A stretch of DNA of 64,000 nt from Yamagishiella unicocca. Lineage: Eukaryota; Chlorophyta; Chlorophyceae; Chlamydomonadales; Volvocaceae. Each line of letters opens with the position of its first letter. The first letter of the stretch is position 1. Where the stretch lies: the NCBI GenBank assembly GCA_003116995.1, contig BDSL01000009.1, positions 806,001 to 870,000 on the forward strand, given 5' to 3'. This document shows, one piece after another, positions 11,869 through 22,364 of the stretch. The position numbers were made by a program, and so were the translations under genes. The notes beneath the pieces were generated by a model. The model was not told where the DNA came from. It did no database searches and was given only the letters and a program-made list of their open reading frames with translations.

Positions 11869-12176
11869 CCTAAAGAGCCGCGCTTGTGGGGGCGGCCCCC
11901 TGGCCGTGTGTCGGGATTAGGTGCTCACGTTTCGACACGCCTGAAACGAAGACCTTCGCGCAACTGCAAAATACAACTTGTGTAGAGGCTTCCTAGCACT
12001 ATTGCCAAAACGGTTGGGACGTGCGTAATCTTGTCGAAAGGCATCCCCAAATGGTGCTGATGCCGTACGGAAACTCCAATGCTTTTCAGGGAGCACGTTG
12101 CATGATGAAGTTTAATGCCCAATCGTTAGGAGAGATGAATAGCATGCTCTGAAAGATGCCGCCGACGCTGTAACAA
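11869..12176. promoter_or_regulatory. Divergent promoter region, COX10 / NUMOD3 gene
   Basis: Only 308 bases separate the two ATGs, so promoter elements must be shared or overlapping. No TATA-like element is obvious. Confidence 0.5.
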
Positions 12177-15100
12177 ATGGCGCAGCGCACAATTGGCTTC
12201 CTATGGGGTGGCCCTGCGGGCCCATCAATAGTTCCTAGACCAAATGGAGCATGGCGACTTGCAGCGCAGTTGTTAAAAAGCCGCTGGGTCGCTCATGTTG
12301 CGCGTGACCCGATGCCCGCCGAAGCGGCCGCTGAGCCAACGTCGATCGTGGTCCCGAGCGACGTCGACAGCTCAGCAATTTCGGACGATAAGGAGCGCCT
12401 ACGGCGGGAGCGCATTAGCTTGGCAAACTCTGGCAAAACGCCTTGGAACAAGGGTCGCAAGCACTCGCCAGGTGCGCTGCGCACCAGGATGGCGGAGCCA
12501 ACAGGGTTTTTCCATCCCAGCCCGTGTTAGCGGGGTTGGGTTGCACGAAGGGGGTCTTGCGCGTGGTGGAGGTCGCGCAAAAGTGGCATGTAAACGCGCG
12601 GGTATGCACCCTTACTCCACACGTGCGGGCTGTGGAACCGAATGCGTGAACGCGAAGGCGATTCTGGCAGCGGGGTGCAACCCGGTGAACCGGAAGACGA
12701 TAAAAGGTGGGATAGCATAGAAAAGCGTGTTGTGTTGTGTTGTGGGGTGGGGTGGGGCTAGCTGTGGCAACAGTCAGATGAAGCCACCTGGCCGATTGGT
12801 AGGGGACTGGCCGGGGGGCCCAGGGCATGGATCTGGCACATCCGGGGGGCTCGGCGTCCAGGGCTATCAGGGCTGCTGCCAAGGCGGCGACTGCGACCTG
12901 GGGACACGCGCCGCGGAGCTGATCCCCCACATAAGCCCCTATCATCAGCCTAGCTTAGCCAGCCACGACAGCGCGTCCCGCCACGCTACCAGAGCTCTAG
13001 TGCGCTAGTGCAGGTGACGCCCACCCGCTCGTGGCGAGCCCTAGTTCCCGGACACCAGGCTACGCCCGGGCCCATCCGTAGCCCGGCCCACCCGCCTGCC
13101 TGTCCGGTCCTGCCTGCCCGCCTGCCCGCCTGCCCCCTCCTTGCAGAGACCATCGCCAAGATCCGTGAGCGCACCAAGGTGGCGATGCAGCGGCAGGAGG
13201 TGTCGGAGAAGGTCAAGGCGGGGCGGGCCCAGCAGCTATCCACCTCCAGGGCCAACATGGACCCGGAAGTCCGGGTGCGCCTGGGAGGGCGGCGGGTGCT
13301 CGGCGTCACAACCAGTCAGCGCTGGGAAGGGGTGGTGCGGCTAGGGTTGCAGTATGCGATCGCGGTTGCGGTCATGGAACTGCGAAACGACAACGGCTTC
13401 AGCTTCGCTACCACGGCCCCAGGCCCGCCAGTGCACACGCACCCGGCGCGCCCCTGCGCTCCTCCGTCACCTCCCCGGGGGGGTCACTTGTGGCACCGCC
13501 ACATTTCCTGACTCCCCCCCCTTCCTGCCTCGGCCCCCACTCCGCCACTCCGTCCCTGCCTCCTCAGGAGCGAATTCGCACGAAGCTACTGGCTCACCAC
13601 GCCGCCAAGCGCCTCGAGAAGGCGGCGGTGAGTTATCTTCCGATACGCCTCGCGCTGACGCTTCCCTCTTGTACAAAGAAGTGGCGGTGGCGGCTTCATG
13701 GACGACGTCGCCGCTGAGCTCTGCGGCCTGCAGTCGGCATGTCGACCGGCAGCTGCCAGCGGGCAGAGGATTGCGCCAGCCCTTTCGAACTGCCACAATT
13801 CCCACGACCAGCAACCCCACGGTGGCCACCCCGCCAGTCCGCTCCAGTGCTCTCCCGCGTCACCTGACGCCCCCACCCGCCCTGCCCCCACCACCCGCCC
13901 CGCCCCGCCACCACCATCCGCCCCGCCCTGCCACCACCACCCGCCCCGCCCTGCCACCACCATCCGCCCCGCCACCGCAGGCGGCCGTTGCCAATCCGGA
14001 GTTGGCTGCCGCGGAGGCGGCTGCCGCGGCGCAACGGCGCAGGAGTGTTCGCATCAAGCGGGACGACACCGCCAGGGCGCCCGAAGCCACAGACGCCACC
14101 CCGGAACCTCCCCCAGTGCTGCCCAAACCCAAGCGCAAAGCCACCAGTAGGGCAGCGACCAGTTCCGCACATGCAGGCGAAGACGCCGTCGAGCAGCCGG
14201 TGCAGCGCAAGGCCCCGGTCCCGGTCCCGGTCCCGGTCCCGCCAACGGCCCTGCCGCCGCCCCCCGGCGGGCCCCGCCGCCGGAGCCCTCGGTCCCCCGA
14301 GCACCGCGCCGCCATTGCGGAGGCCATTCGCCGCAAGTGGCGCGACCCCGAGTATCGTGCCACGGCGATGGCGGGGATCCGGCGAGCTGCGGGGCATTTC
14401 GACATGGCTGAGGTCGGCGACGGTGACGACGCTGTCAAGGTTCAGCCGGCGAAGCGCCGCTCGAGCAGCAAAGCCGCCCACAGTGGCAGCAGCGGCGGCA
14501 GCAGCGGCAGAGCCGTGAAGGCTGCTGGTGCTGCTGCTGCTGGAGCCGCTGGTGCTGCCGGTGCTGCTGGTGCTGCTGGTGCTGCTGGTGCTGCTGGTGC
14601 TGCTGGTGCTGCTGGTGCTGCTGGTGCTGCTGGTGCTGCTGGTGCTGCTGGGATTGGCGGCGCCGACGAGGGCCCTCGCGCTCCTGAGCCGCAGACGGTG
14701 CGCAGCACGCGGAGGGGCCGCGGCGGTGCCCGGCGGGTGGCGGTGAGGGAGGCGCAGGACGGCGGCGCGAGCGAGGCCAGCACCAGCGGCAGCGGTGTCG
14801 CGCCCAGCAAGCCACGGGGCCGGGGTCGCGGCCGCGCCGCAGCCAAGCAGCATGATGGCGAGGTGGGTGCTGGGGTGGGTGCTGGGGTGGGTGCTGGGGT
14901 GGGTGCTCGGGTGGGTGCAGGGGTGGGTGCTGGGGTGGGGTGGGTGCTGGGGTGGGTGGGTGCAGGTTGGGAACCCTCCGAAACCGCGGGCGTGCATCCC
15001 ACCTCCATGACGCACGGCCAGTCACCACTGCAGGACGCACACAGCGCTCCCTGGGTTGTGTCAACCCACGCCCGAGCCCTCCTGCATGCGCCTTGCCGCC

Positions 15101-17881
15101 CTCCTGTCGCGACTACAGCCGCGCCATCGGCCTTGCCATGACGGCCCCCCTAGCACATGTCGGTCAGCTTTGCCCCCCCTGCCCTCGACCCCACAACGCT
15201 GGTCCCCTCCGCTCTGCGGCCCTCCCGCCTGCCCCCTCCCATCTCACCACCCTCCCCTCCCTTCCTCCTGCTGCTGCTGCTGCTGCTCAGGGCTCCCACG
15301 AGGCACGGCTTGCTCACGTCCAGCGACTGGTCCATCAGGTGCTGGTGGCGGAGCGGCTGGTGGCCAACACGGAGCACCTGGTGGGGCAGTTCACGCAGCG
15401 GGTGGGTGGCGGGAAGGAGGGCGGGAGGAGCGGAGCGGGGGCCGGCAAGTGTGGGGTTGCTGGGCGGAATCGACGCCCTGCCGCCTCCTTCATCCCACAC
15501 GCGGGACACAAGCAGCCGGCGCGCATCCAGGGTGCACGCACCATCTTCGCGGTGCAAGTAGCAAAGTCAGGAAGGAAGCGGAGCTGCCAGCATTGTGGAC
15601 ATGTAACTGCGTTTGCGAAGGATGTAGAGGACACACACAGCCAGCTAGCGGTGACGGCCGCACGGGTCCCCCGGCTCACCCCGTCCGCCGCTGCCGCACG
15701 CGATCTGATGGCGCTGCCCTGTCGTACCCGCAACCCAGAGCCCCCTCAACCCTCCCTCACCCCTCCCTCACCCCTCCCTCACCCCTCCCTCATCCCTCCT
15801 AAACGGATTTGCTCGCGTACACGGGTCTTCCTTGCAATCCCGCACCCCTCCCGCACCCCTCCCGCACCCCTCCCGCACCCCTCCCGCACCCCTCCCGCAC
15901 CCCTCCCTCACCCCTCCCACACCCCTCCCGCACCCTCGCACCTTCGCACCTTGTGATCCTGGGCCCCGTCCCCACACTGCAGCGCCATGCGCTCCGAAAC
16001 GACCCCGTCGTCCGCTCCCAAGCCGAGGACCACTTGCGCTCAGTGGCCACCACGCTGCAGCAGGCCAAGGAGAAGCTGGACATGCTCCGAAGCCGCGTGC
16101 CGCCGGATGCGCGCTACAACGACGACGGGGACGTGTGGTTCGTGAGCTACACGGGTCCGCAGCCGGCGCGGGCGGCCCCGGACGCAGGGTCGGGGGCTGC
16201 GGGCACGGATGCGGGCGGCCCCTCGGTGTCAGCGGGGGCAGGCAGCAGGGATAGCGCGAGGGGTAGCGGCAACAGTGGCAGCAGCGGCAGCAGCGGCAGC
16301 TGGGACGACGGCGATGGTGGAGTGACGGAGGGCCGGAGGCGGCGTGGTGGTGCTGGCTTGGGAGGGGGTAGCGAGTTTGGTGCCGAGGGGGCCATAGTTG
16401 ATTTGGATGCGGAGTCGGTGGACGTGGCGGCCGGCCGCGACGATGCAAGCAGAAGCGGTGTGCGGGGCGACGAGGGGCCAGGCAGGGGCATGGGGCGCGG
16501 CGGCGTGAGTACCATTGCAAGCAGGAGCTACAGCAGCGGCAGTGATGTGAGCAGCGGCGGCAGCAGTAATGCGAGCAGCGGCAGCAGCAGCAGCGCCGCA
16601 GGCGGCGGCGGCCTCAACGGCAGCGCCTACCTGAACGGCAACGTCCTGCCCTTCGCGCTGGGTGACGACAACAGCGACGACTTCGGCGACGGCTGGGGTG
16701 ACGAGCCCGGCGAGGAGGACGAGGAAGATGAGGACGACGGCTACGGCCGCTGGCCGCGGGGCGGCTCGGGCGGCTACCCTCCTAACGGCCGCCCTAGCGG
16801 CCCCGGCGGCATCGGCTCGTTCGCGGACCTGGGCCCCCCCGCACCTGGGGAGACGGTCCGTGTCGACCTCTCGTACCTGGACCCTCTCAATTCTCTGGGC
16901 CTGGGTCCGGTTAACGGTCACGCCGGCCCCGGAGGGGCTGCGAAGAGGAGCGGCACCGGCTCCGCGGCGGGGCCGACTTCGATGGAGGCTGAGGACTATG
17001 GCCGAGATGGCGGCAGCGGCGCTGGGCCTTGCCTGGGCGGCAGCGGCAGTGGCAGCAGCGCCAGCAGCGGGGACGCGGCAGCGGGTCCTCGCGCTGCGGC
17101 GCCAGACGGGCCTGGTGGCGGCGGCACCGGCAGTGGCTTCCGGAGCCAGCCATCTGGGTCGGAGGCGCCGTCGACCAGCAGCTTTAGGCCGGCCGGTGGA
17201 TTTCCTACTGTTGGGCCGGGGCCGGGGGCGGGGGGAAGGCCCAGCGGCGACCTGGCGGTGTGGCTGGGTGACGCCGACTTGGGGAACGTGGATCAGCTTC
17301 GCGCCATGCTGCCCGCCTCGCACAGCTGGCTGGCGGAGCTCCTAGAGCAGCAGGCGGAGGCGGCGGGGGGCGGGCGCGCGGGGCACCGGGCGTCAGCCCT
17401 GGTGGTGTCAGCAGTGGCGGAGCATGACGCGGCCGGCCAGGAGTTCGACTGGCTGAGGACCCTCACGGACCGTCTGGCGGCAGGGGGCGGCAGCGCGGCG
17501 CCGGCCGCAGCTCGGGGCTTGCCTGCAGCCGCGCCGGTGGAGGCGCAGCGGGAGTGGCGGCAGGAGGTGGTGGGGGAGGGCGACGCAAAGGGTGCGGCTG
17601 CGGCAGGGGGCAGCTCGTCTGGCGCGGCGGGGGAGCAGGGCCGGAGGCCTTACACGAGCCAGAGGGCCCTTGCGGCTGAGGGGGACCGGCAGGCGGCAGC
17701 GGAGCAGCTGCAGCAGCAACAGCAGCAGGAGCAGCAGCACCCGGCGCATGTTGCGCAGCAGCCCGGCTGTGCGGGGGTTGAGGTGCGGGAGGATGGGCAG
17801 GGCGGTGATGGGATTGTAAGAGGAGTACAGGGGCCCAGGAGTCGGCGGCGGTTGCGAGGGCGACAGCAGGGCGCTGTGTGA
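12177..17881 (+). CDS. NUMOD3-motif (nuclease-associated modular domain) protein
   Basis: Six exons: 12177-12471, 13147-13274 (or 13295), 13568-13627, 13981-14862, 15291-15401 and 15983-17881 (TGA); about 1124 residues. The splice at 12471/13147 rebuilds the NUMOD3 signature: SLANSGKTPWNKGRKHSPET then IAKIRERTKVAMQ. NUMOD3 is a small DNA-binding module of phage and organelle homing endonucleases, also found in a conserved plant nuclear family without a nuclease domain. A second related block is RAAIAEAIRRKWRDPEYRA (near 14310-14370). Exons 5-6 add a coiled coil (VQRLVHQVLVAERLVANTEH, HLRSVATTLQQAKEKLDMLR). The rest is low complexity: Ala-Gly-Ala repeats, Arg/Gly segments and a long Gly/Ser/Asp region. 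No catalytic GIY-YIG or HNH motif is visible. The ATG at 12177 is followed by about 45 residues that could be a transit peptide; an internal Met near 12312 is the alternative. Single-exon status of the final 1.9 kb is uncertain. Confidence 0.8.
13855..13980. repeat. CCACC/CGCCC-rich repeat in an intron
   Basis: Imperfect repeats of CACCACCCGCCCCGCCCTGC fill the end of the intron directly before the acceptor at 13980. They act as an extreme pyrimidine-rich tract. Confidence 0.6.
14523..14653. repeat. In-frame 9-bp repeat coding Ala-Gly-Ala
   Basis: About a dozen copies of GCTGGTGCT in frame within the NUMOD3-gene exon 4. Synonymous variation is nearly absent, which points to recent slippage rather than old selection. 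Confidence 0.85.
14863..14957. repeat. GGGTGCTGG(G)T minisatellite at the start of an intron
   Basis: The intron after exon 4 opens with repeated GTGGGTGCTGGG units, each containing a GTGGGT donor. The first, at 14863, keeps phase. Confidence 0.75.
15745..15927. repeat. 10-bp CCCCTCCC(T/G)(C/CA) minisatellite in an intron
   Basis: Two blocks of near-perfect decamers, CACCCCTCCCT then CACCCCTCCCG, lie in the last intron of the NUMOD3 gene (15402-15982). Confidence 0.85.
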
Positions 17882-19158
17882 CCACAGGGCGCTGTGTCAC
17901 CACAGGTACAGGGGGGGTGACGGGGGCTGCATCGAAATTGCGATGCCAATTTTGTTAGGTTAGCTGTTGGGAGGGAGATCCACCGTATCTAGGTTGAATC
18001 GGGTACAACTGTGAGAGACGCAAAACTGAGTCAAGTTGCAGTGGGGGGCGGCAACATCGAGGAAGTGTGACGGATCCAGATTAATGGCGGCGGAAGGCTA
18101 GCCACGCACGGCCCTTCCCAGACCCCCGCTTAGCCTGTAGAGCCGGACACGCTCTTACGCTCTGTACCTCTGTCCCGCTTGCGGGTTCTAATATGTCTTC
18201 TCATCGCGTGAGGCGTTCTTTTCGTGCTCGTGGTGAAGGGAGCCAAGAAGCGACGGGTCCGACTGTTCAATGAGCTCTCTCATCGGCGCAACACGAGCAC
18301 GAGGTTGTGTTGTTCGTAGGCACGTACTCCCACGCACTTCTCGTTGTGTCGCACGCATCGAGTATAAGATCCTGTCCGCGCGTCTTGCTTCCGGGCCGAG
18401 CCCCAGAAGACGGTAAGCACCGGTATTCACGGCAGCGCCAGCGCCCACGCGAATGGGGGCCGGTCATGGGTTCCTTCTTAAACCCGCGCAACACGCCGTC
18501 TTGAAACGTGACCGCCCAGCTTCGGGGACGCCAGTCACTCCAACACGCGCTTGGCCGCACTGTACTGGGTGTTGAGTACTTATTGACAGTCAAAGCCCAG
18601 CTCGGGTGGTAGTAGTAACTGTTACAGTGGGACCCATACCATAAGTGGGCCCCAGACCATCGGGCGCATCGCCTGACACCGAAAGAGATGCGGGAAGAAG
18701 AACAAACCAGCCGATCGAGATCAAGTGCTCTGCAACTATGCGCCAGGAATCGTGTCCCGACATCGCCACCCATTCGCCAGCACCTGGTCATGCACGTGGC
18801 CTCAGTTACCCGACTGCGTACAGCCTGGTAACGCCATAATGCTGCGCGTGTCAGTATGCGCAAGAATCAATCTCTCCACGCAGCCGCAGAACCAAGCAAC
18901 AGGGGATGCAGTACTGCATCTATAAGTGCACGGGGGCCACCTCGTAGGGGCGTCCACGCAAATCTCCGTGGTAGGCCCGCGGGCCAACCCTTGCGAGCAG
19001 GCACGAGCATCCGTGTCCTGGGAGTTGGTCAGGCAACCACGTGCGCGTGGGGCGCGTTCGCACATGATAGTTCGACAGTTGTCCATTGCCCGACAGATAT
19101 GCGGACGAACAGTAGCTACACCCGCATGCCGGAAACGCACATGAGGCGTGTCCATCTC
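17882..19158. other. Intergenic between convergent genes
   Basis: Holds the 3' regions of the NUMOD3 gene (plus) and the TPR gene (minus). A TTACA at 18622-18626 (TGTAA on minus) could end the TPR transcript. A 198-codon minus-strand frame (18267-18863) has no recognisable domain and no supporting codon bias, so I do not call it a gene. Confidence 0.5.
18622..18626 (-). terminator. Possible TGTAA polyadenylation motif of the TPR gene
   Basis: TGTAA on the minus strand, 533 bases after the TPR stop codon. Confidence 0.35.
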
Positions 19159-21427
19159 CTAGGATGCGAACATGCGCGAGTACATGCTCCTGTCGTTCAC
19201 GGCATCCCGCTGCCGCAGCGCCCGCAGCTCGGCGCGCAGGGCCCGCAGCTCCTGGCTCCTGCCGCCGTGCGACAACTGGTCCGCCGTGTCCAGGTCCGTT
19301 GCGGCCGCCTGCGGTTTGCGCCCGCGCCGCAGCCGAGGGCGAAGAAGGAAATTACGAGATTCGTGAGAGCTGCGGCCAGTACCGGCGGCACCGCCGTTGT
19401 CTGGCAACTACGGTACCGGTACTCCTCCCCGACCACGTCGAACAGTAGGCGCAGAACGCAGGATTGCGGCACTGGAGCTCTGCTCGCCCAAACATGGCCC
19501 AGGCACGCGGCGCACACGCCTCCCTCTTACTTGGTACTCCCGCAGCGCCATTTCCGCTTTGGCTCGCCGCACCAGCGCCGTCACGTGCGCGGGCTCCAAG
19601 GCAAGCACCTCGCTGCAGGCCTCTCTGCAAGCGCTGTATGCGCCGGCTGCGAGGTGCGCTGCGGACGAATTGAGGAGCAAGGTCACCTGCATCAATGGGA
19701 GTTCGGGGCCCTGTGAAAAGGCAGCATAGCTGTACTCCTTCGCGCCCCTTACCCCACCACAGACTCCGTCCTGCAGAGGGACACACGCAGGATCGGCTGC
19801 TGACGGTGTCGTTTCAGATGTGCGTTGGTGCACCCGCCTATCACTTACCCGGGCCCGTCGCAATCAACACACCTGCGCCTCATGCACCACTTGCTTGTCG
19901 CTATCATTATCCGGCCGCAGCAGCCGCAGCACCGCCAGACCGCGGACGTAGTGATGAAGGGCGGTCTGCGGGTCCCCGGCGATGTAGGCTCGGTTGCCAT
20001 GCTGACGCTCCTCCAACTGTCGGCATGAACGCAGCACAAGGTAAGGTAGGCTCCTTCCGGCATAGTCGTAGTTGCAGTACGGTACGCACCGCACAGCAAT
20101 CGCCCGCAAGCATGGTTGCATCGTGGCTGTTAGCTAAGCACGCTAAGCATAAGCGATCGTGCAAAGTGCATCCGTACACCATACTTGCAGCGCTGCAAGC
20201 CCCCTGGGCGCCTCGAGTGGAGCCCTGGCGACTAGTTGGCGGGTTGGGAGGGGCGTTGACGCACTGCGCCCGATGGATACAATTCATTCCGTAAAATTCA
20301 TTCCGTAAAATATGCATAATGTATGAACCGGTACCGCACCTTCACCTAGTGATACCGTAAACCCTGCGCGCTGAAGGGCCCCCAAGTCGCACCCTTGGGT
20401 GGGCCACCATGAGGTGCGAGGGTATCACCTGGTCATTCATAGCCGCGGAGAGCTGCTCCGGGGTGGCCACCGCGATGCGGGCACCCGCGTGCCGTTCGAA
20501 CTCAGACCGGTGTGGGTTACTGGGGCGCTGCAGGGCGGGAAATATTCACCTGAAGGGTTCGGCTAAAAACACTCCAACCTTTAATGTGGGCTGCGCGCGT
20601 CCCGGCGTTTCCGCTGATTTGCTAGGCAGAGCAGCCCACCTTGATGTGCGCCAACAACGCCTCCTCTAGCTCCTGTTCCGCCAGGGCGCCGCCCTGCAGC
20701 AGCCGACGGGCTCGGCGCAGCATCTTCAGCACCAGCGGGTTCTCTGCCCAGGTCCTGACGTCCTACTTGGCATAGGGCAAATCGTCCCTCGGCTTGGCTT
20801 CCGTGTTAGGGTAGTCCCGGCTACTGGGAACAGAGGCGGCGGGTGACTACAGGTTCAGGATACGGCGCTCTCAGCACAGATAACTGTCAGTCTTACGAGG
20901 TGGCGACGATGACAGGATCCTTAAGGGTTTCCATGTGTCCATATTTGGTACTGGCTGCCAAGTGCCGAGATCCTTCCTACAAGCGGGTGAGTAGTCACTA
21001 GGCGCGCTCACCGTTGTGGTGTCGTTGAGAAGACTATGAACAAGTCGCATAAGAGGGCGATACTCCAGGAAGGGCTCCAGCGCGGCGCGAGTTTTGCCGT
21101 CAGCGCACTCCAGCTGTGGTAGGCAGGGTTATTAGCAGCGTCAGACCCCCAGAGAAGGGGTACGTGCAGGCACGTGCCCACTCGCAGGCTAGTAGCATGG
21201 AGCACGCGTGCGAGGGATACTGTGTCATGCACCTTGTGCCTGACATCCCTGAACATAGCGTTCTCGTGTGCGTCCAGCGACGCAAGCAGCTCCTCCCGCT
21301 GCGCCTGCTCCACCAGCGCTACATTCTCAGGCTGTTTCGTAAAATCGTGGAAGCTTTTCTGCAATGCGTTCGCGTCTTTGAAGTTTAACATCGCAACAAG
21401 CTGCGTCGCCTTGTGTGTAGCTGACAT
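19159..21427 (-). CDS. Tetratricopeptide-repeat protein, function unknown
   Basis: Seven exons, all phase 0: 21427-21233, 21113-21012, 20762-20640, 20500-20429, 20016-19873, 19686-19531 and 19308-19159; 313 residues. The first 140 residues are helical and charged (LNFKDANALQKSFHDFTK, WAENPLVLKMLRRARRLLQ). From about 165 there are TPR units: EERQHGNRAYIAGDPQTALH, LLLNSSAAHLAAGAYSACRE and LEPAHVTALVRRAKAEMALR. This is the three-motif TPR layout seen in Hsp90 co-chaperones and TPR immunophilins. The end MYSRMFAS recalls the YxxMF tail of TPR immunophilins, but no FKBP or cyclophilin domain is present. The acceptor of exon 4 (CTGAG|TTC) is weak and the least certain join. A role as a co-chaperone adaptor is only an inference. 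Confidence 0.75.
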
Positions 21428-22364
21428 TAAGTGCAGCCTGCCAAGGCTTAATACTGATATGTCTGCCTCGTTTTCACACGATGCACACACGGTCATTGGA
21501 CGGATACGCTGCTGCTGCCTAAGCCAGTATGTGCGCCACGAACAGCAAGTTGAAGCTCCTCGTCCCTCAACTCGGAGGTCGTTTGTGCATGTTGAGAAAC
21601 GATAGGATGTGTCCAATTGACCGGGATCATTCTTACAGGGCCCGCTTAACGCGCGGCCAGAATGACTCGCTCCGTCCCGTGGGTCCCGGGAATGCTGCAA
21701 ACGGCAATTGACCAACCTAAATGCCGGCTCGTCCTGCATTTCTGCGCTTGATATGAAACGTAAATATGCCGTAGCCTTCTGCACACTCGCGAAGTGTCTC
21801 GGGCCCACCTTCCAACCACAAAAACGTTCATGTCGATGGCGAACCGCAGTGCGTCTGGGTACGTGGGCTAACGCGCGGCACGTGAGGTGGGGCATCTGCA
21901 CCACAAGAAAGTGCAAAAGACGCTCCGCAACCTGCTCAGACTACTACGCTATTGCGTTCACCCGCTGTGGACTACGCCTCGCATTTCAAAACACAGTTGC
22001 ACGACATTGAACCATCAGACGCAGACCCACACAGCACGGAACATAAGACGCACGACACCCAACGCTCCCCGAAGTGAGATAAAGGCTCCTCGGCCAGCCG
22101 CCGTGCGCCCAAGGTATATGCAACAGCAAACAACCTCACGGCGTCGGTTTTTGACACACAAACCATGACCCTGCTGTTTCCAGCAGTTGCTCCTACCAAC
22201 AGCTCCCGAATCTGTAAATCATGCTCAACCCTTTACCAAACGCGCCATCACCGCCGGTACAACATCCGCGGTGATGTCTACGCACGGTCTACTGGGTAGC
22301 ATTCAGGCCCTGAAATGGTTATAACCGCAACCGCATTAAGCGGCCGCACACGACCAAGGCCGCT
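21428..22364. other. Intergenic: EF2 3' region and TPR promoter
   Basis: Both flanking genes are on the minus strand. A minus-strand TGTAA overlaps the EF2 stop codon itself and another lies at 21633-21637. No gene-like frame beyond a TTG-initiated extension of the TPR first exon. Nothing else seen. Confidence 0.5.

Noticed and set aside
13354..15141. Single 595-codon open frame on plus
   Set aside because: It runs through introns of the NUMOD3 gene; only the part 13981-14862 is exon by splice phase and family similarity. The long antisense frames (up to 439 codons) over the same stretch are GC-rich shadows.
16229..17323. 364-codon minus-strand frame rich in Ala and Arg
   Set aside because: A mirror of the Gly/Ser-rich coding exon on the plus strand, caused by high GC content.
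18267..18863. 198-codon open frame on the minus strand between convergent genes
   Set aside because: Composition is Arg/Cys/Ser/Trp-rich and unlike the accepted proteins; no family similarity and no conserved motif.
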